Below are positions 24,877-33,246 of a stretch of DNA of 51,182 nucleotides, one piece after another. The translations under genes and the position numbers were made by a program. This DNA comes from Alphaproteobacteria bacterium. Lineage in GTDB: Bacteria > Pseudomonadota > Alphaproteobacteria > UBA828. The notes under the pieces are model-generated. The model searched no databases and was not told the DNA's origin. It saw nothing but the letters and a program-made list of their open reading frames with translations. The stretch's first letter is position 1, and every line of letters begins with the position of its first letter. The stretch is taken from positions 1 through 51,182 of the forward strand of contig JAJDUK010000021.1 in NCBI GenBank assembly GCA_022826665.1, in the 5' to 3' direction.

Positions 24877-26118
24877 CTAGTGCCCGACCGACGCCGCGCC
24901 CTTCTCGCCCAGAAGCGAGAAGTTGCGGAAGCGGTCGAGGCGGAACTCCTTGATCAGCTCGGGGACGCGCCCGGTCGCGATCATCTCCGCCATGGTGGTG
25001 CCGCAAACCGGTGTCGCCTTGAAGCCCCAGGTGCCCCAGCCTGAATCGATGTAGTAGTTCTCGACCGGCGTGAGCCCCATGACCGGCGCGAAGTCGGGCG
25101 TCATGTCGGTCATGCCGGCCCACTGGCGCAGCACCGGGACGTCCACCATGAAGGGAAAGAGCTCCAGGATGTGCGCCATCAGCCCCTCCATGAAGTCGAG
25201 AGTCGACGAGGTCTGATAGCGCGGGTAGGGATCGGTTGCGCCGCCCATCACCAGCTCGCCCCGGTCGGACTGCGAGATGTAGACGTGCAGGCTGCCCGAG
25301 ACGATGATCGGGTCGAGGAAGGGTTTGAGCGGCAGCGAGACGCAGGCCTGCAGCGGCACGGTGCGGATCGGCAGCGTGAAGCCGGCGAGCCGCGCGACCT
25401 GCCCGCTGAGGCCGGCCACCGCCTGCATCGCCTTGCCGCAGGCGATCGGCCCCCGGCTGGTCTCGAGCCCGACGACGCGCCCGTTCTCGATCTTGATGCC
25501 GGTGACTTCGGTCTCCTGATGAATCTCGACCCCGAGCTCCTGGGCGCGGCCGGCATAGCCCCAGGCGACCGCATCGTGGCGGGCGACCGCGCCGGGCGGG
25601 TGATAGAGCGCGCCCAGCACCGGGTGGCGAACCTCGTCCGACATGTTGAGCAGCGGCACGAGGCGGGCAAGCTCCTCGCGCTCGACGACCTCGGAATCGA
25701 CGCCTAGATGCTTGTTCACCTCGGCCCGCCAGCGCGAGGTGCGCATGGCAGAATCGGAATGCGCCAGCGTGAAGTGCCCGCGCTCGGAATAGAGGATGTT
25801 GTAGTCAAGCTCCTCGCTAAGGCCGCGATAGAGCCGCATCGATTCCTCGTAGAAGGCGACCCCTTCCGGCGTCAGGTAGTTGGAGCGGATGATGGCCGTG
25901 TTGCGCCCGGTGTTGCCGCCGCCGAGATAGCCCTTGTCGAACACGGCGACGTTGCGCACGCCGTGCCGGGCCGCGAGGTAATAGGCAGCCGCGAGCCCGT
26001 GGCCGCCGCCGCCGATGATCGCCACGTCGTAGCTCGGCCGGAGCTCCGGCCGGGCGGCGAGGAAGCGCTTGACCGGCCGGCGCCGGGAGAGGCCGTATTT
26101 CAGGAGGCCGAACGCCAT
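24877..26118 (-). CDS. soxB: Sarcosine oxidase, beta subunit
   Basis: This 413-residue flavin subunit of the heterotetrameric enzyme catalyses oxidation of the N-methyl amine. The N-terminal FAD-binding motif VAIIGGGGHGLAAAYYLA lies at 32-49, and GYLGGGNTGRNTAIIRSNY follows. The C-terminal SGWGTWGFKATPVCG motif is a hallmark of SoxB. It is the first gene of the sox operon and is 26 bases upstream of soxD. Related dimethylglycine oxidases are an alternative, but the BDAG gene set argues for sarcosine oxidase. Confidence 0.96.
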   Translation of the reverse strand: MAFGLLKYGLSRRRPVKRFLAARPELRPSYDVAIIGGGGHGLAAAYYLAARHGVRNVAVFDKGYLGGGNTGRNTAIIRSNYLTPEGVAFYEESMRLYRGLSEELDYNILYSERGHFTLAHSDSAMRTSRWRAEVNKHLGVDSEVVEREELARLVPLLNMSDEVRHPVLGALYHPPGAVARHDAVAWGYAGRAQELGVEIHQETEVTGIKIENGRVVGLETSRGPIACGKAMQAVAGLSGQVARLAGFTLPIRTVPLQACVSLPLKPFLDPIIVSGSLHVYISQSDRGELVMGGATDPYPRYQTSSTLDFMEGLMAHILELFPFMVDVPVLRQWAGMTDMTPDFAPVMGLTPVENYYIDSGWGTWGFKATPVCGTTMAEMIATGRVPELIKEFRLDRFRNFSLLGEKGAASVGH

Positions 26119-26190
26119 CGTTCGTTGTCGTCGCTCAAATGCTCGCGGTTGATAGGCTGATTTGCGTGACGCGGCAAGACGTTATCGCCG

Positions 26191-27150
26191 TTATTGGTCC
26201 GACCGCTTGGCCTCGAAACGGGCGGCCTGCTCGCGCAAGCCCCGCGCGGTACCGGCGTTGATCAGAACGAGGCTCGCCAGCAGCACCGCGACCGCAGCCC
26301 AGACCCAGTGGCTGAGCGCCGCGCCGAAGAAGATGCTGGCCCAGAAGATGCCGGCCGCGACCACCACGTAGTTGAGCTGCGCGAAGAAGAGCGCGCCGGC
26401 GCGACGCACGATCTCGAAGAAGCAGCTGTAGGTAATCGCCTGGCCTGCCGTGGCCCAGAGCAGGCCCCAGAGCCCGGAAGAGTCGGCGTCGGTCGGCAGA
26501 AAGAGCTCGCCTTGCGCGAGCATCACGATCAGCAGCAGCAGCGCGGCCACCATCATCATGCCGCCGCAGAGCGCGAACGCGCTCACGCCCACCGGCGAGA
26601 AGCGCGCGCCTGCGACATTGTTCACCGCCGCAGACATTGGCATCAGCAGCGAGAACAGCACCCACACCCAGGCGCCTGACTCCGGCAGGCTGCCTGTGGG
26701 CACGACGATGAGCAGGATCCCGCCGAAACCGAGCAGCACGCCGGCGACGCTGAGCCAGCGGAAACGGTCGAACCTCAGCACGAGGGTCAGCGAGTAGGTG
26801 GTCGCCGGGATCAGCGCCGCGCAGAGCGTCAGCACCGCCGGCGGCAGGCGATCGGCGACGTAGGTAACGACCAGCAGCGGCCCCAGAAAGCCGAAGACCG
26901 CCACCAGCCCGAAGACCCGCAGGTTCTCCTTTCTGAGCGACGGCAGCTTGGAGACGAGCGCGGCTAGCACCAGCGTCACCACGCCCGCGAACAGCGCCTG
27001 CCAGAACGAATAGGCGATGAAGGGGAAGCCCGCGTCGATCGCGATCTTGTTGGCGGTGAACAGGCTGCCGTAGGAGATGCCGCCGAGCAGCAGCAGCACG
27101 GTCGGCAGCATGAGCCGGTTCTCGCGGAACTCGTCGAGCAGCCGCCTCAT
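26191..27150 (-). CDS. DMT-superfamily (EamA) transporter
   Basis: This 319-residue protein has ten or so hydrophobic segments arranged as two EamA repeats, beginning LPTVLLLLGGISYGSLFTANK. The family exports or imports small metabolites such as amino acids. It is 73 bases upstream of soxB on the same strand and may belong to the sox transcription unit, which would suggest a link to sarcosine or glycine movement; that is inference. The C-terminus is short and basic. Confidence 0.88.
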   Translation of the reverse strand: MRRLLDEFRENRLMLPTVLLLLGGISYGSLFTANKIAIDAGFPFIAYSFWQALFAGVVTLVLAALVSKLPSLRKENLRVFGLVAVFGFLGPLLVVTYVADRLPPAVLTLCAALIPATTYSLTLVLRFDRFRWLSVAGVLLGFGGILLIVVPTGSLPESGAWVWVLFSLLMPMSAAVNNVAGARFSPVGVSAFALCGGMMMVAALLLLIVMLAQGELFLPTDADSSGLWGLLWATAGQAITYSCFFEIVRRAGALFFAQLNYVVVAAGIFWASIFFGAALSHWVWAAVAVLLASLVLINAGTARGLREQAARFEAKRSDQ

Positions 27151-27281
27151 CGCCCTGGCTCGTGCAGCGTCGGCGGTCGCGCGCTCGGCTTCAGTGGGGC
27201 GGCTGGCATGGAGGTACGAGGCGGGAGCGGGGCGCCCAGCGCCCGCCGTTCAGCCCGGGCTCGCGGCCTGGCGCGGCGGAC

Positions 27282-27356
27282 TGGTGGGCGCTGCTGGATT
27301 TGAACCAGCGACCTCTTGCATGTCAAGCAAGCGCTCTCCCCCTGAGCTAAGCGCCC
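27282..27356 (-). tRNA. tRNA-Val (anticodon GAC)
   Basis: On the minus strand the acceptor arm GGGCGCT (27356-27350) pairs with AGCGCCC (27292-27286). The anticodon stem CTTGC/GCAAG encloses the loop TTGACAT, giving anticodon GAC. The T arm GCTGG TTCAAAT CCAGC is canonical. The discriminator base is A, and CCA is encoded in the DNA at 27284-27282. Confidence 0.96.
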
Positions 27357-27439
27357 GTGCCGCCAACGCTCGGGCTTAGCACCGCGCGCGCGGCGTTGGC
27401 AAGACCGGCGGGGCCGTGCCGGCGCCGCTCCCCCCGGCC

Positions 27440-27467
27440 CTTGACCGTACGCGGGGAATGCCCACAT
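27440..27467 (+). promoter_or_regulatory. Possible heat-shock-type promoter for hslVU
   Basis: CTTGACC at 27440-27446 and CCCACATGG at about 27461-27469 resemble the -35 CTTGA and -10 CCCCAT-like elements used by sigma-32. The -10 match is poor. It ends about 30 bases before the hslV start, a plausible distance, and hslVU is a known heat-shock operon in other proteobacteria. Confidence 0.3.
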
Positions 27468-27498
27468 GGTGCGAGCGAGGCGGGCGAGGCAAGGGAAC

Positions 27499-28062
27499 AT
27501 GACCGAGGAAGAGCGGCGGGGCGGGCCGGTGTGGCACGGGACGACGATCCTTTCCGTCCGCAAGGGGGACATGGTGGTCGTCGCCGGCGACGGCCAGGTC
27601 ACGCTCGGGCAGACGGTCATCAAGGCCAACGCCCGCAAGGTCCGGCGCCTCGGCGAAGGCGGCATTATTGCGGGCTTCGCCGGCGCCACGGCCGACGCCT
27701 TCACCCTTTTCGAGCGCCTGGAGGGCAAGCTGGAGCAGCATCCGGGCCAGCTCACCCGCGCCTGTGTCGAGCTCGCCAAGGACTGGCGCACTGACCGCTA
27801 CCTACGTCGGCTGGAGGCGATGATGGCAGTGGCCGACAGCGAGGTCTCGCTGGTGCTCACCGGCACCGGCGACGTGCTGGAGCCTGCGGACGGGCTGATC
27901 GGCATCGGCTCCGGCGGCTCCTATGCGCTGGCTGCGGCGCGGGCGCTGCTCGACATCGAAGGCATCGACGCCGGGGAGGTCGCCCGCCGCGCCATGGCCA
28001 TCGCCGCCGACATCTGCATCTACACCAACACCGAGATCGTGCTGGAGAAGATCGAGCCATGA
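27499..28062 (+). CDS. hslV: ATP-dependent protease peptidase subunit HslV
   Basis: HslV is the threonine protease ring of the HslUV (ClpQY) proteasome-like complex. The 187-residue protein has the pro-segment followed by [11 protein letters not shown]; cleavage before Thr15 exposes the nucleophile. [22 protein letters not shown] and [21 protein letters not shown] are family-diagnostic. The ATG at 27499 is preferred to the longer frame start because AAGGGAAC precedes it and the pro-segment is then of normal length. The stop overlaps hslU as ATGA. Confidence 0.97.
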   Translation: MTEEERRGGPVWHGTTILSVRKGDMVVVAGDGQVTLGQTVIKANARKVRRLGEGGIIAGFAGATADAFTLFERLEGKLEQHPGQLTRACVELAKDWRTDRYLRRLEAMMAVADSEVSLVLTGTGDVLEPADGLIGIGSGGSYALAAARALLDIEGIDAGEVARRAMAIAADICIYTNTEIVLEKIEP

Positions 28063-29369
28063 CCGGCTTCAGCCCCCGCGAGATCGTCTCCGAGCTCGAT
28101 CGCTTCATCATCGGCCAGGACGACGCCAAGCGCTCCGTCGCCATCGCGCTTCGCAACCGCTGGCGGCGCCAGCAGCTGGCGGACGACCTGCGCGAGGAGG
28201 TGCTGCCCAAGAACATCCTGATGATCGGCCCCACCGGCGTCGGCAAGACCGAGATCGCGCGCCGCCTCGCCCGCCTCGCCCAGGCGCCTTTCATCAAGGT
28301 AGAGGCGACCAAGTTCACCGAGGTCGGCTACGTCGGCCGCGACGTGGAGCAGATCGTGCGCGACCTGGTCGAGGTCTCGATCCACATGACCCGCGAGCGC
28401 ATGCGCAAGGAGGTCGCGGCCAAAGCCGAGCTCAACGCCGAGGAGCGGGTGCTCGACGCGCTCGTCGGCAAGAACGCGACCAAGGAGACCCGCGGCAAGT
28501 TCCGCAAGATGCTGCGCGACGGCTCGCTTGCCGAGAAGGAGGTGGACATCGAGGTGAGCGAGTCTGCCGCCTCGTCGCTGCCCACCTTCGACATCCCCGG
28601 CATGCCCGGCGCCCAGATGGGCATGGTCAATCTCGGCGACATGCTCGGCAAGGCGTTCGGCGAGCAGAAGAAGATCAAGCGCATGAGCGTGGAGGACTCC
28701 TACGACACCCTGATGGCGGAGGAGAGCGACCGGCTGTTGGATCAGGACGTGGTCGTGCGCAACGCGCTGGAGAACGCCCAGAACGATGGCATCGTCTTCA
28801 TCGACGAGATCGACAAGATCTGCGCCCGCTCCGACCGCCTCGGCGCCGACGTGAGCCGCGAGGGCGTGCAGCGCGACCTGCTGCCGCTGATCGAAGGCAC
28901 CACGGTCACCACCAAGCACGGCGCGCTCACCACCGACCACATCCTCTTCATCGCCTCCGGCGCCTTCCACCTGGCAAAGCCGGCGGACCTCCTGCCCGAG
29001 TTGCAAGGGCGGCTGCCGATCCGGGTCGAGCTGAATTCGCTCGCCCGCGACGACCTGAAGAAGATCCTGACCGAGCCCGAGAACAGCCTGATCCGCCAGT
29101 ACCGCGCGCTGATGCAGACCGAGAACGTGACGCTCGACTTCAGCGACTGCGCCATCGACGCGCTCTCGGACCTCGCCGCCGAGGTCAACCGCGCGGTCGA
29201 GAATATCGGTGCGCGCAGGCTGCACACGGTGATGGAGAAGCTGCTGGAGGATATCAGCTTCGAGGCCGCCGACCGCTCTGGAGAGACCATCACCATCGAT
29301 GCGACTTACGTCGAGGCTCATGTGGGCGACCTCGCCAAGGACGCGGACCTCAGCAAGTTCATCCTCTGA
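28059..29369 (+). CDS. hslU: ATP-dependent protease ATPase subunit HslU
   Basis: HslU unfolds substrates and feeds them to HslV. The 436-residue AAA+ protein has Walker A GPTGVGKT at 57-64, Walker [12 protein letters not shown] near 243-253, and ends SKFIL, the C-terminal peptide that inserts into HslV. An intermediate domain lies between about 110 and 230, with an [10 protein letters not shown] pore-loop motif before it. Translation is coupled to hslV through ATGA. It is the last gene before the repeat-bearing intergenic region. Confidence 0.98.
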   Translation: MTGFSPREIVSELDRFIIGQDDAKRSVAIALRNRWRRQQLADDLREEVLPKNILMIGPTGVGKTEIARRLARLAQAPFIKVEATKFTEVGYVGRDVEQIVRDLVEVSIHMTRERMRKEVAAKAELNAEERVLDALVGKNATKETRGKFRKMLRDGSLAEKEVDIEVSESAASSLPTFDIPGMPGAQMGMVNLGDMLGKAFGEQKKIKRMSVEDSYDTLMAEESDRLLDQDVVVRNALENAQNDGIVFIDEIDKICARSDRLGADVSREGVQRDLLPLIEGTTVTTKHGALTTDHILFIASGAFHLAKPADLLPELQGRLPIRVELNSLARDDLKKILTEPENSLIRQYRALMQTENVTLDFSDCAIDALSDLAAEVNRAVENIGARRLHTVMEKLLEDISFEAADRSGETITIDATYVEAHVGDLAKDADLSKFIL

Positions 29370-29707
29370 GCTGACGCCCCCAAAAAAGTTTCTTGGGCGG
29401 CCTATTCCGGCCTACTCCGGCCCAAAGTGGCCCAAGGTGGTCCAGGGCGGCGTCTCCCGATGCGGCTCATTCCGGCCCAAAGTGGCCCAAGGCGCCCTCG
29501 CTCGACCCGCGTCCGCGGCCGATTGCGGTGGCGGCGGCGAGGATTGTCGCGTGGGCCACAAAGGTCCCGCGCGCGGAATAGACTCCAGCCCGTGCGCTCA
29601 ATCCACCTGTCGTGACATGTCCGCTCTTGCACGTCATGGCGCGATGATGGCGCACCCGCCCCGCGACGTGCACCGCACCATGGTCCGGGGTCAAAGGCGC
29701 CCCGCCG
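29370..29707. other. 338-bp intergenic region between convergent hslU and the transporter operon
   Basis: No supported gene lies here. It begins with a weak inverted repeat around a CCCCAAAAAAG run at 29377-29399, a possible hslU terminator. Then come a 10-base periodic array and a 22-base direct repeat (listed separately). The rest, 29500-29707, contains short open frames without recognisable protein features. Both flanking transcripts end in this region. Confidence 0.5.
29401..29492. repeat. 10-bp periodic units and 22-bp direct repeat
   Basis: From 29401 to 29450 five 10-base units share CC at the start and GG at the end. Within and after them, a 22-base segment at 29416-29437 recurs exactly at 29471-29492, 55 bases on. 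The core of both copies is CCCAAAGTGG followed by CCCAAGG. The array recalls the 10-base periodicity at 1-60, although the unit sequence differs. Confidence 0.65.
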
Positions 29708-30400
29708 TCAAATCCCCAAATACTCGTCCACGATCGCGCGGTCGGAGAGCTGCTCGGGCTTGATCGTCGCGACGATGGTGCCCTTCTGCAAGATCAGCAC
29801 CCGCTCCGCCAGCGCCTGGATGAAGCGCAGATTCTGCTCGACCAGGAGCACCGTGAGGTCGAGTGCGGCGGCAAGCTCCGCAAGCTTCGCCTGGATCTGA
29901 TCGACGATGGAGGGCTGGATTCCCTCGGTGGGCTCGTCCAGCAGCAGCAGGCTGGGCCGGCCCGCAAGGCAGCGGGCGAGCGCCAGAATCTGCTGCTCGC
30001 CGCCGGAGAGCGCACGCCCCGGCCGCTCCAGCAGCGCGTCCAGCACCGGGAAGTAGTCCAAGAGCTCCGGCACGGCGCTCTGGCCCCGGCGCACGATCTC
30101 GCCCATGCGCAGATTGTCCATGACGCTGAGCTGCGGATAGATGTCCCGGCCCTGCGGCACGTAGCCGATGCCGAGCCGGGCGCGCCGGTGCATGGCAAGC
30201 CGGGTGATGTCCTCGTCCTCGAACACGATGCTGCCGCCGGTGGCGCGGATCTCCCCCATCAGCGTGCGCAGGAGCGTCGTCTTGCCCATGCCGTTATGGC
30301 CGAGCACGCCCACGATCTCGCCGCGCGCGATGGAGAAATCGATCCCGTTCAGGATCGGGATGCGGCCGTAGCCGGCGTTGAGGCCTTCAACCTCAAGCAA
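29708..30400 (-). CDS. urtE: Urea/amide ABC transporter ATPase, UrtE-type
   Basis: The 230-residue ATPase is the LivF/UrtE-like second ATP-binding subunit of a HAAT-family importer. Walker A is GHNGMGKTT, the signature is LSGGEQQ, and Walker B ends LLLLDEPTEG followed by IQPSIV, the UrtE/LivF pattern. The start is TTG, overlapping urtD by 8 bases; no ATG lies nearer. It is the last gene of a five-gene operon. The exact substrate (urea, formamide or a short-chain amide) cannot be fixed by sequence. Confidence 0.88.
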   Translation of the reverse strand: MLEVEGLNAGYGRIPILNGIDFSIARGEIVGVLGHNGMGKTTLLRTLMGEIRATGGSIVFEDEDITRLAMHRRARLGIGYVPQGRDIYPQLSVMDNLRMGEIVRRGQSAVPELLDYFPVLDALLERPGRALSGGEQQILALARCLAGRPSLLLLDEPTEGIQPSIVDQIQAKLAELAAALDLTVLLVEQNLRFIQALAERVLILQKGTIVATIKPEQLSDRAIVDEYLGI

Positions 30401-31133
30401 GACCGGACGTCCCCAGATAGACCTCGCGCACCGCCTGGTTGGCCTGGATGCGCGCCATGGTGTCCTCCGCCAGGATGCGGCCCTGGTGGAACACCGTGAC
30501 GATATCGGCGATCTGGCGGATGAACTGCATGTCGTGCTCGACCACGACGATGGTCGTAGTCCGGTTCACCTCGCGGATCAGCGCCGCCGTGCGGTTGGTC
30601 TCTTCGATGCTCATGCCGGCGGTGGGCTCGTCGAGCAGGATGATCTTGGGCTCCAGCGCCATGACCATGCCGAACTCGACCCACTGGCGCTGGCCGTGGG
30701 CGAGCGCGCCGAGCAGCTGCCAGCGGATGTCGCGAAGCTCCAGCCGGTCGAGGATGTCGTCCACCTTGGCGCGCGCGGCCCTGGCGCCGTGGCGCGGGTG
30801 CGCAGCGAGCCACAGGTTCTCGTCCACGGTGATGCCGTCGTAGACGTCCGGCACCTGGTTCTTGATGCCGATGCCGAGGCGCGAGATTTCGTGCGGATGC
30901 GCACGACTGATGTCGCGGCCGTCGAACAGCACCTGCCCCTTCGACGGCCTGATCTGGGCCGTGAGCATCTTGAAGAAAGTGCTCTTGCCGGCGCCGTTCG
31001 GGCCGATCAGGCAGCGCAGCTCGCCCCGGCGGAGCGCGAAGTCCACCCCGGCGATGGCGCTCACGCCGCCGAAGCGCTTCTCCAGCGCCCGGGTCTCCAG
31101 GATCACCGCGTCCTCGCGCACCACCTCGCTCAC
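30393..31133 (-). CDS. urtD: Urea/amide ABC transporter ATPase, UrtD-type
   Basis: This 246-residue LivG/UrtD-like ATPase has Walker A GPNGAGKST, the signature region AHGQRQWVEFGMVMALEP in place of a standard LSGGQ, and Walker B ILLDEPTAGMS. The altered signature is typical of UrtD. The GTG start overlaps the urtC stop as GTGA and is preceded by GGGAGG. The open frame extends far upstream but that part is a shadow of the permease genes. Pairs with the UrtE-type ATPase. Confidence 0.9.
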   Translation of the reverse strand: MSEVVREDAVILETRALEKRFGGVSAIAGVDFALRRGELRCLIGPNGAGKSTFFKMLTAQIRPSKGQVLFDGRDISRAHPHEISRLGIGIKNQVPDVYDGITVDENLWLAAHPRHGARAARAKVDDILDRLELRDIRWQLLGALAHGQRQWVEFGMVMALEPKIILLDEPTAGMSIEETNRTAALIREVNRTTTIVVVEHDMQFIRQIADIVTVFHQGRILAEDTMARIQANQAVREVYLGTSGLA

Positions 31134-32242
31134 GGCCGCCCTCCCTGGCGCCGTCTCCGGCGCGGCGGGCCCGAGCGCCACGTGAGGTGGTGCTGCACGA
31201 ACTCGGCCAGCTGCTCGCGGATCGCAGCCCGGTCCAGCCAGAGGCCCGGCAGGGAGCCGATGCTCGGCAACAGGCCCTTGTGGAAGACGAGGACGAAGAG
31301 GATCAGCACCGCGCCCAGCACCAGTGTCACCTGGCCCACGCCCTGGGTGCCGAGCCAGCCCTTGAAGTGCTCGATGGCGAAGACGCCTGCGATCGGGCCG
31401 ATCAGGGTGCCCTTGCCGCCCACCAGCACCCACATGATCACGTCCGCCGCGCGGCCTAGGCTGAACATCTCCGGGTGCGCCAGCGGGATCGAGATGGCGT
31501 AGAGCGCCCCGCCGAGGCCGGCCACGCCGCCCGCCAGCATGAAGGCCGCGAGCTTGTAGCGCCGCGCATCGTAGCCGAGCAGCTCGGTCCTGCGCTCGTT
31601 CTCGCGAATGCCCACCAGCACCCGGCCAAAGGGCGTGGTCAGGATCAGCCGGAGCCCGATGTAGACCAGGATCATCAGCACCGCGCCGACCCAGAAGAAC
31701 CAGTTGATGTCGAGCTGCACGCTCGGGTTCCACGGCACGTCCAGCTGCGGCACGGTGGGGATGCCGTTCTGCCCGTTCAGCCGCACCTTGCCGATGACGT
31801 ACTGGTCGCCCGAGGTGGCGCGGATGCCCTTCTCCAATATCAGCGTGAAGACCAGGGTGATGACGCTCAGGTAGATCTCGCTGATGCGGCCGTAGATCAT
31901 GAAGTAGCCGAGGATGCCGGCTCCGGCTGCGCCGAGGGCGACGGCGAAGAAGACCGAGCCCGTGGTCTCGCCTGTATTGAGCGCGAGCACGGTGAAGCCA
32001 TAGCCGCCGAGGCCGAAGAACGCGGTCTGTCCGAAGCTGAGAATCCCGCTGAAGCCCCAGAGGAAGCCCATGCTGAGCGCGAGCATCGCCATCCCGAAGA
32101 AGCGCGACATCTCCAGGATGACGAAGATCTCCAGGTGGAAAGGCATGGTGATGAAGAAGGCCGCGAGCGCGGCGACAAAGACCCACCACCACCACTTGGG
32201 GCGCTCGCTCGAGTGCTGCATCAGGGCGACGCCGTGGATCAT
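31130..32242 (-). CDS. urtC: Urea/amide ABC transporter permease, UrtC-type
   Basis: This 370-residue LivM/UrtC-like inner-membrane permease has about ten hydrophobic segments. Family features are GFSGILSFGQTAFFGLGGYGF near 63-83 and a long loop DQYVIGKVRLNGQNGIP typical of UrtC. A basic C-terminal tail (PPRRRRRQGG) ends it. It begins 3 bases after urtB ends and overlaps urtD, so expression is coupled. Confidence 0.9.
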   Translation of the reverse strand: MIHGVALMQHSSERPKWWWWVFVAALAAFFITMPFHLEIFVILEMSRFFGMAMLALSMGFLWGFSGILSFGQTAFFGLGGYGFTVLALNTGETTGSVFFAVALGAAGAGILGYFMIYGRISEIYLSVITLVFTLILEKGIRATSGDQYVIGKVRLNGQNGIPTVPQLDVPWNPSVQLDINWFFWVGAVLMILVYIGLRLILTTPFGRVLVGIRENERRTELLGYDARRYKLAAFMLAGGVAGLGGALYAISIPLAHPEMFSLGRAADVIMWVLVGGKGTLIGPIAGVFAIEHFKGWLGTQGVGQVTLVLGAVLILFVLVFHKGLLPSIGSLPGLWLDRAAIREQLAEFVQHHLTWRSGPPRRRRRQGGRP

Positions 32243-32245
32243 CGC

Positions 32246-33106
32246 TCAGACCCCGCGGGTCATGCGCCCGGTAATCCCGAGCGGCAGCAGTCTGAGCAGG
32301 ATGATCGCCACGAACAGCACCGTCATCTCGCCGATCACTGAACTCGAGATCGTGGCGACGATGCCGTCGATGGTGCTGAAGAGTCCCGATGCGCTCACCG
32401 TGCCGATCAGCGGCAGGTGCCCGCCGGTGATGACCGTGATGAAGGCCTTGGCCACGTAGACAATGCCGAGGGTGGGATAGGCGCCGACGATGGGCGCCAG
32501 CACCGCGCCGGCGAGCCCGGTGAGCGCCGAGCCGAAGGCGAAGGTCAGCATGTAGACGAGGCTGCGGTTGACCCCTAACGCGGCCGAGATCGTCGGGTTC
32601 TGCATGGTGCCGCGCACGATCAGCCCGTAGCGGGTGAAGCGCCAAAAGGCGTAGACCGCGCCCAGCAACGCCACGGCAATCGCCATCATCACAAGGCCGT
32701 AGATAGGGAACCCGAAGGCGCCCACCTGCACGTTGCCGAGCGGCGCCGCGACGCTCTCGGTCTGGGGTCCGAAGATCGTGGTGACACCGCCCACCAGCAA
32801 CAGGCTCAAGCCCCAGGTGGCGAGCAGCGTGTCGATGATACGGCCGTAGAGCCACCGGATGATGAACCGCTCGACGATGATGCCGAACACACCCACGGCA
32901 AGCGCCGACAGAATGAACGAGAGCCAGAGGTTGATTCCGGCGTGGCTACAGAGCGTGCAGAAGTAGGCGCCGAGCATGAGGAACTCGCCCTGCGCCAGGT
33001 TGATCACCCGCATCATCCCGAAGATGACCGCGAGCCCGAGGCTGATCAGGATGAAGATCGAGAAGGAAAAGCCGATCTGGAAGAGATAGTTCGCGACCTG
33101 ATCCAA
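32246..33106 (-). CDS. urtB: Urea/amide ABC transporter permease, UrtB-type
   Basis: This 286-residue LivH/UrtB-like permease starts with TTG, preceded by GGGGGTGA; no ATG lies within the first 30 codons (the first methionine pair is MMRVINLAQGEF, itself the family's conserved segment). About eight membrane segments follow. It begins 140 bases downstream of the substrate-binding-protein gene. Together with the UrtC-type subunit it forms the translocation pore. Confidence 0.9.
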   Translation of the reverse strand: MDQVANYLFQIGFSFSIFILISLGLAVIFGMMRVINLAQGEFLMLGAYFCTLCSHAGINLWLSFILSALAVGVFGIIVERFIIRWLYGRIIDTLLATWGLSLLLVGGVTTIFGPQTESVAAPLGNVQVGAFGFPIYGLVMMAIAVALLGAVYAFWRFTRYGLIVRGTMQNPTISAALGVNRSLVYMLTFAFGSALTGLAGAVLAPIVGAYPTLGIVYVAKAFITVITGGHLPLIGTVSASGLFSTIDGIVATISSSVIGEMTVLFVAIILLRLLPLGITGRMTRGV

Positions 33107-33246
33107 CCGTCACCCCCGCCGCCCCGGCCGGGCGCACCGGGGCCAAACACGCATCCGGGAACGCAGGACGGCCCGTCGGCGGCGATTCGCGCCGCCGATG
33201 AACCCGGTGTCCCGGCTACGAAATTGTCGTCGTAACGCCCCGATCT

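Noticed and set aside
29377-29401. Strong intrinsic terminator after hslU
   Set aside because: The inverted repeat is short and imperfect and no T-tract follows; kept only as a weak possibility in the intergenic entry.
30393-32855. 820-codon minus-strand frame spanning the transporter ATPase and permeases
   Set aside because: Only the last 246 codons (GTG at 31133) encode a protein-like sequence; the upstream part is a shifted-frame reading of the two permease genes.
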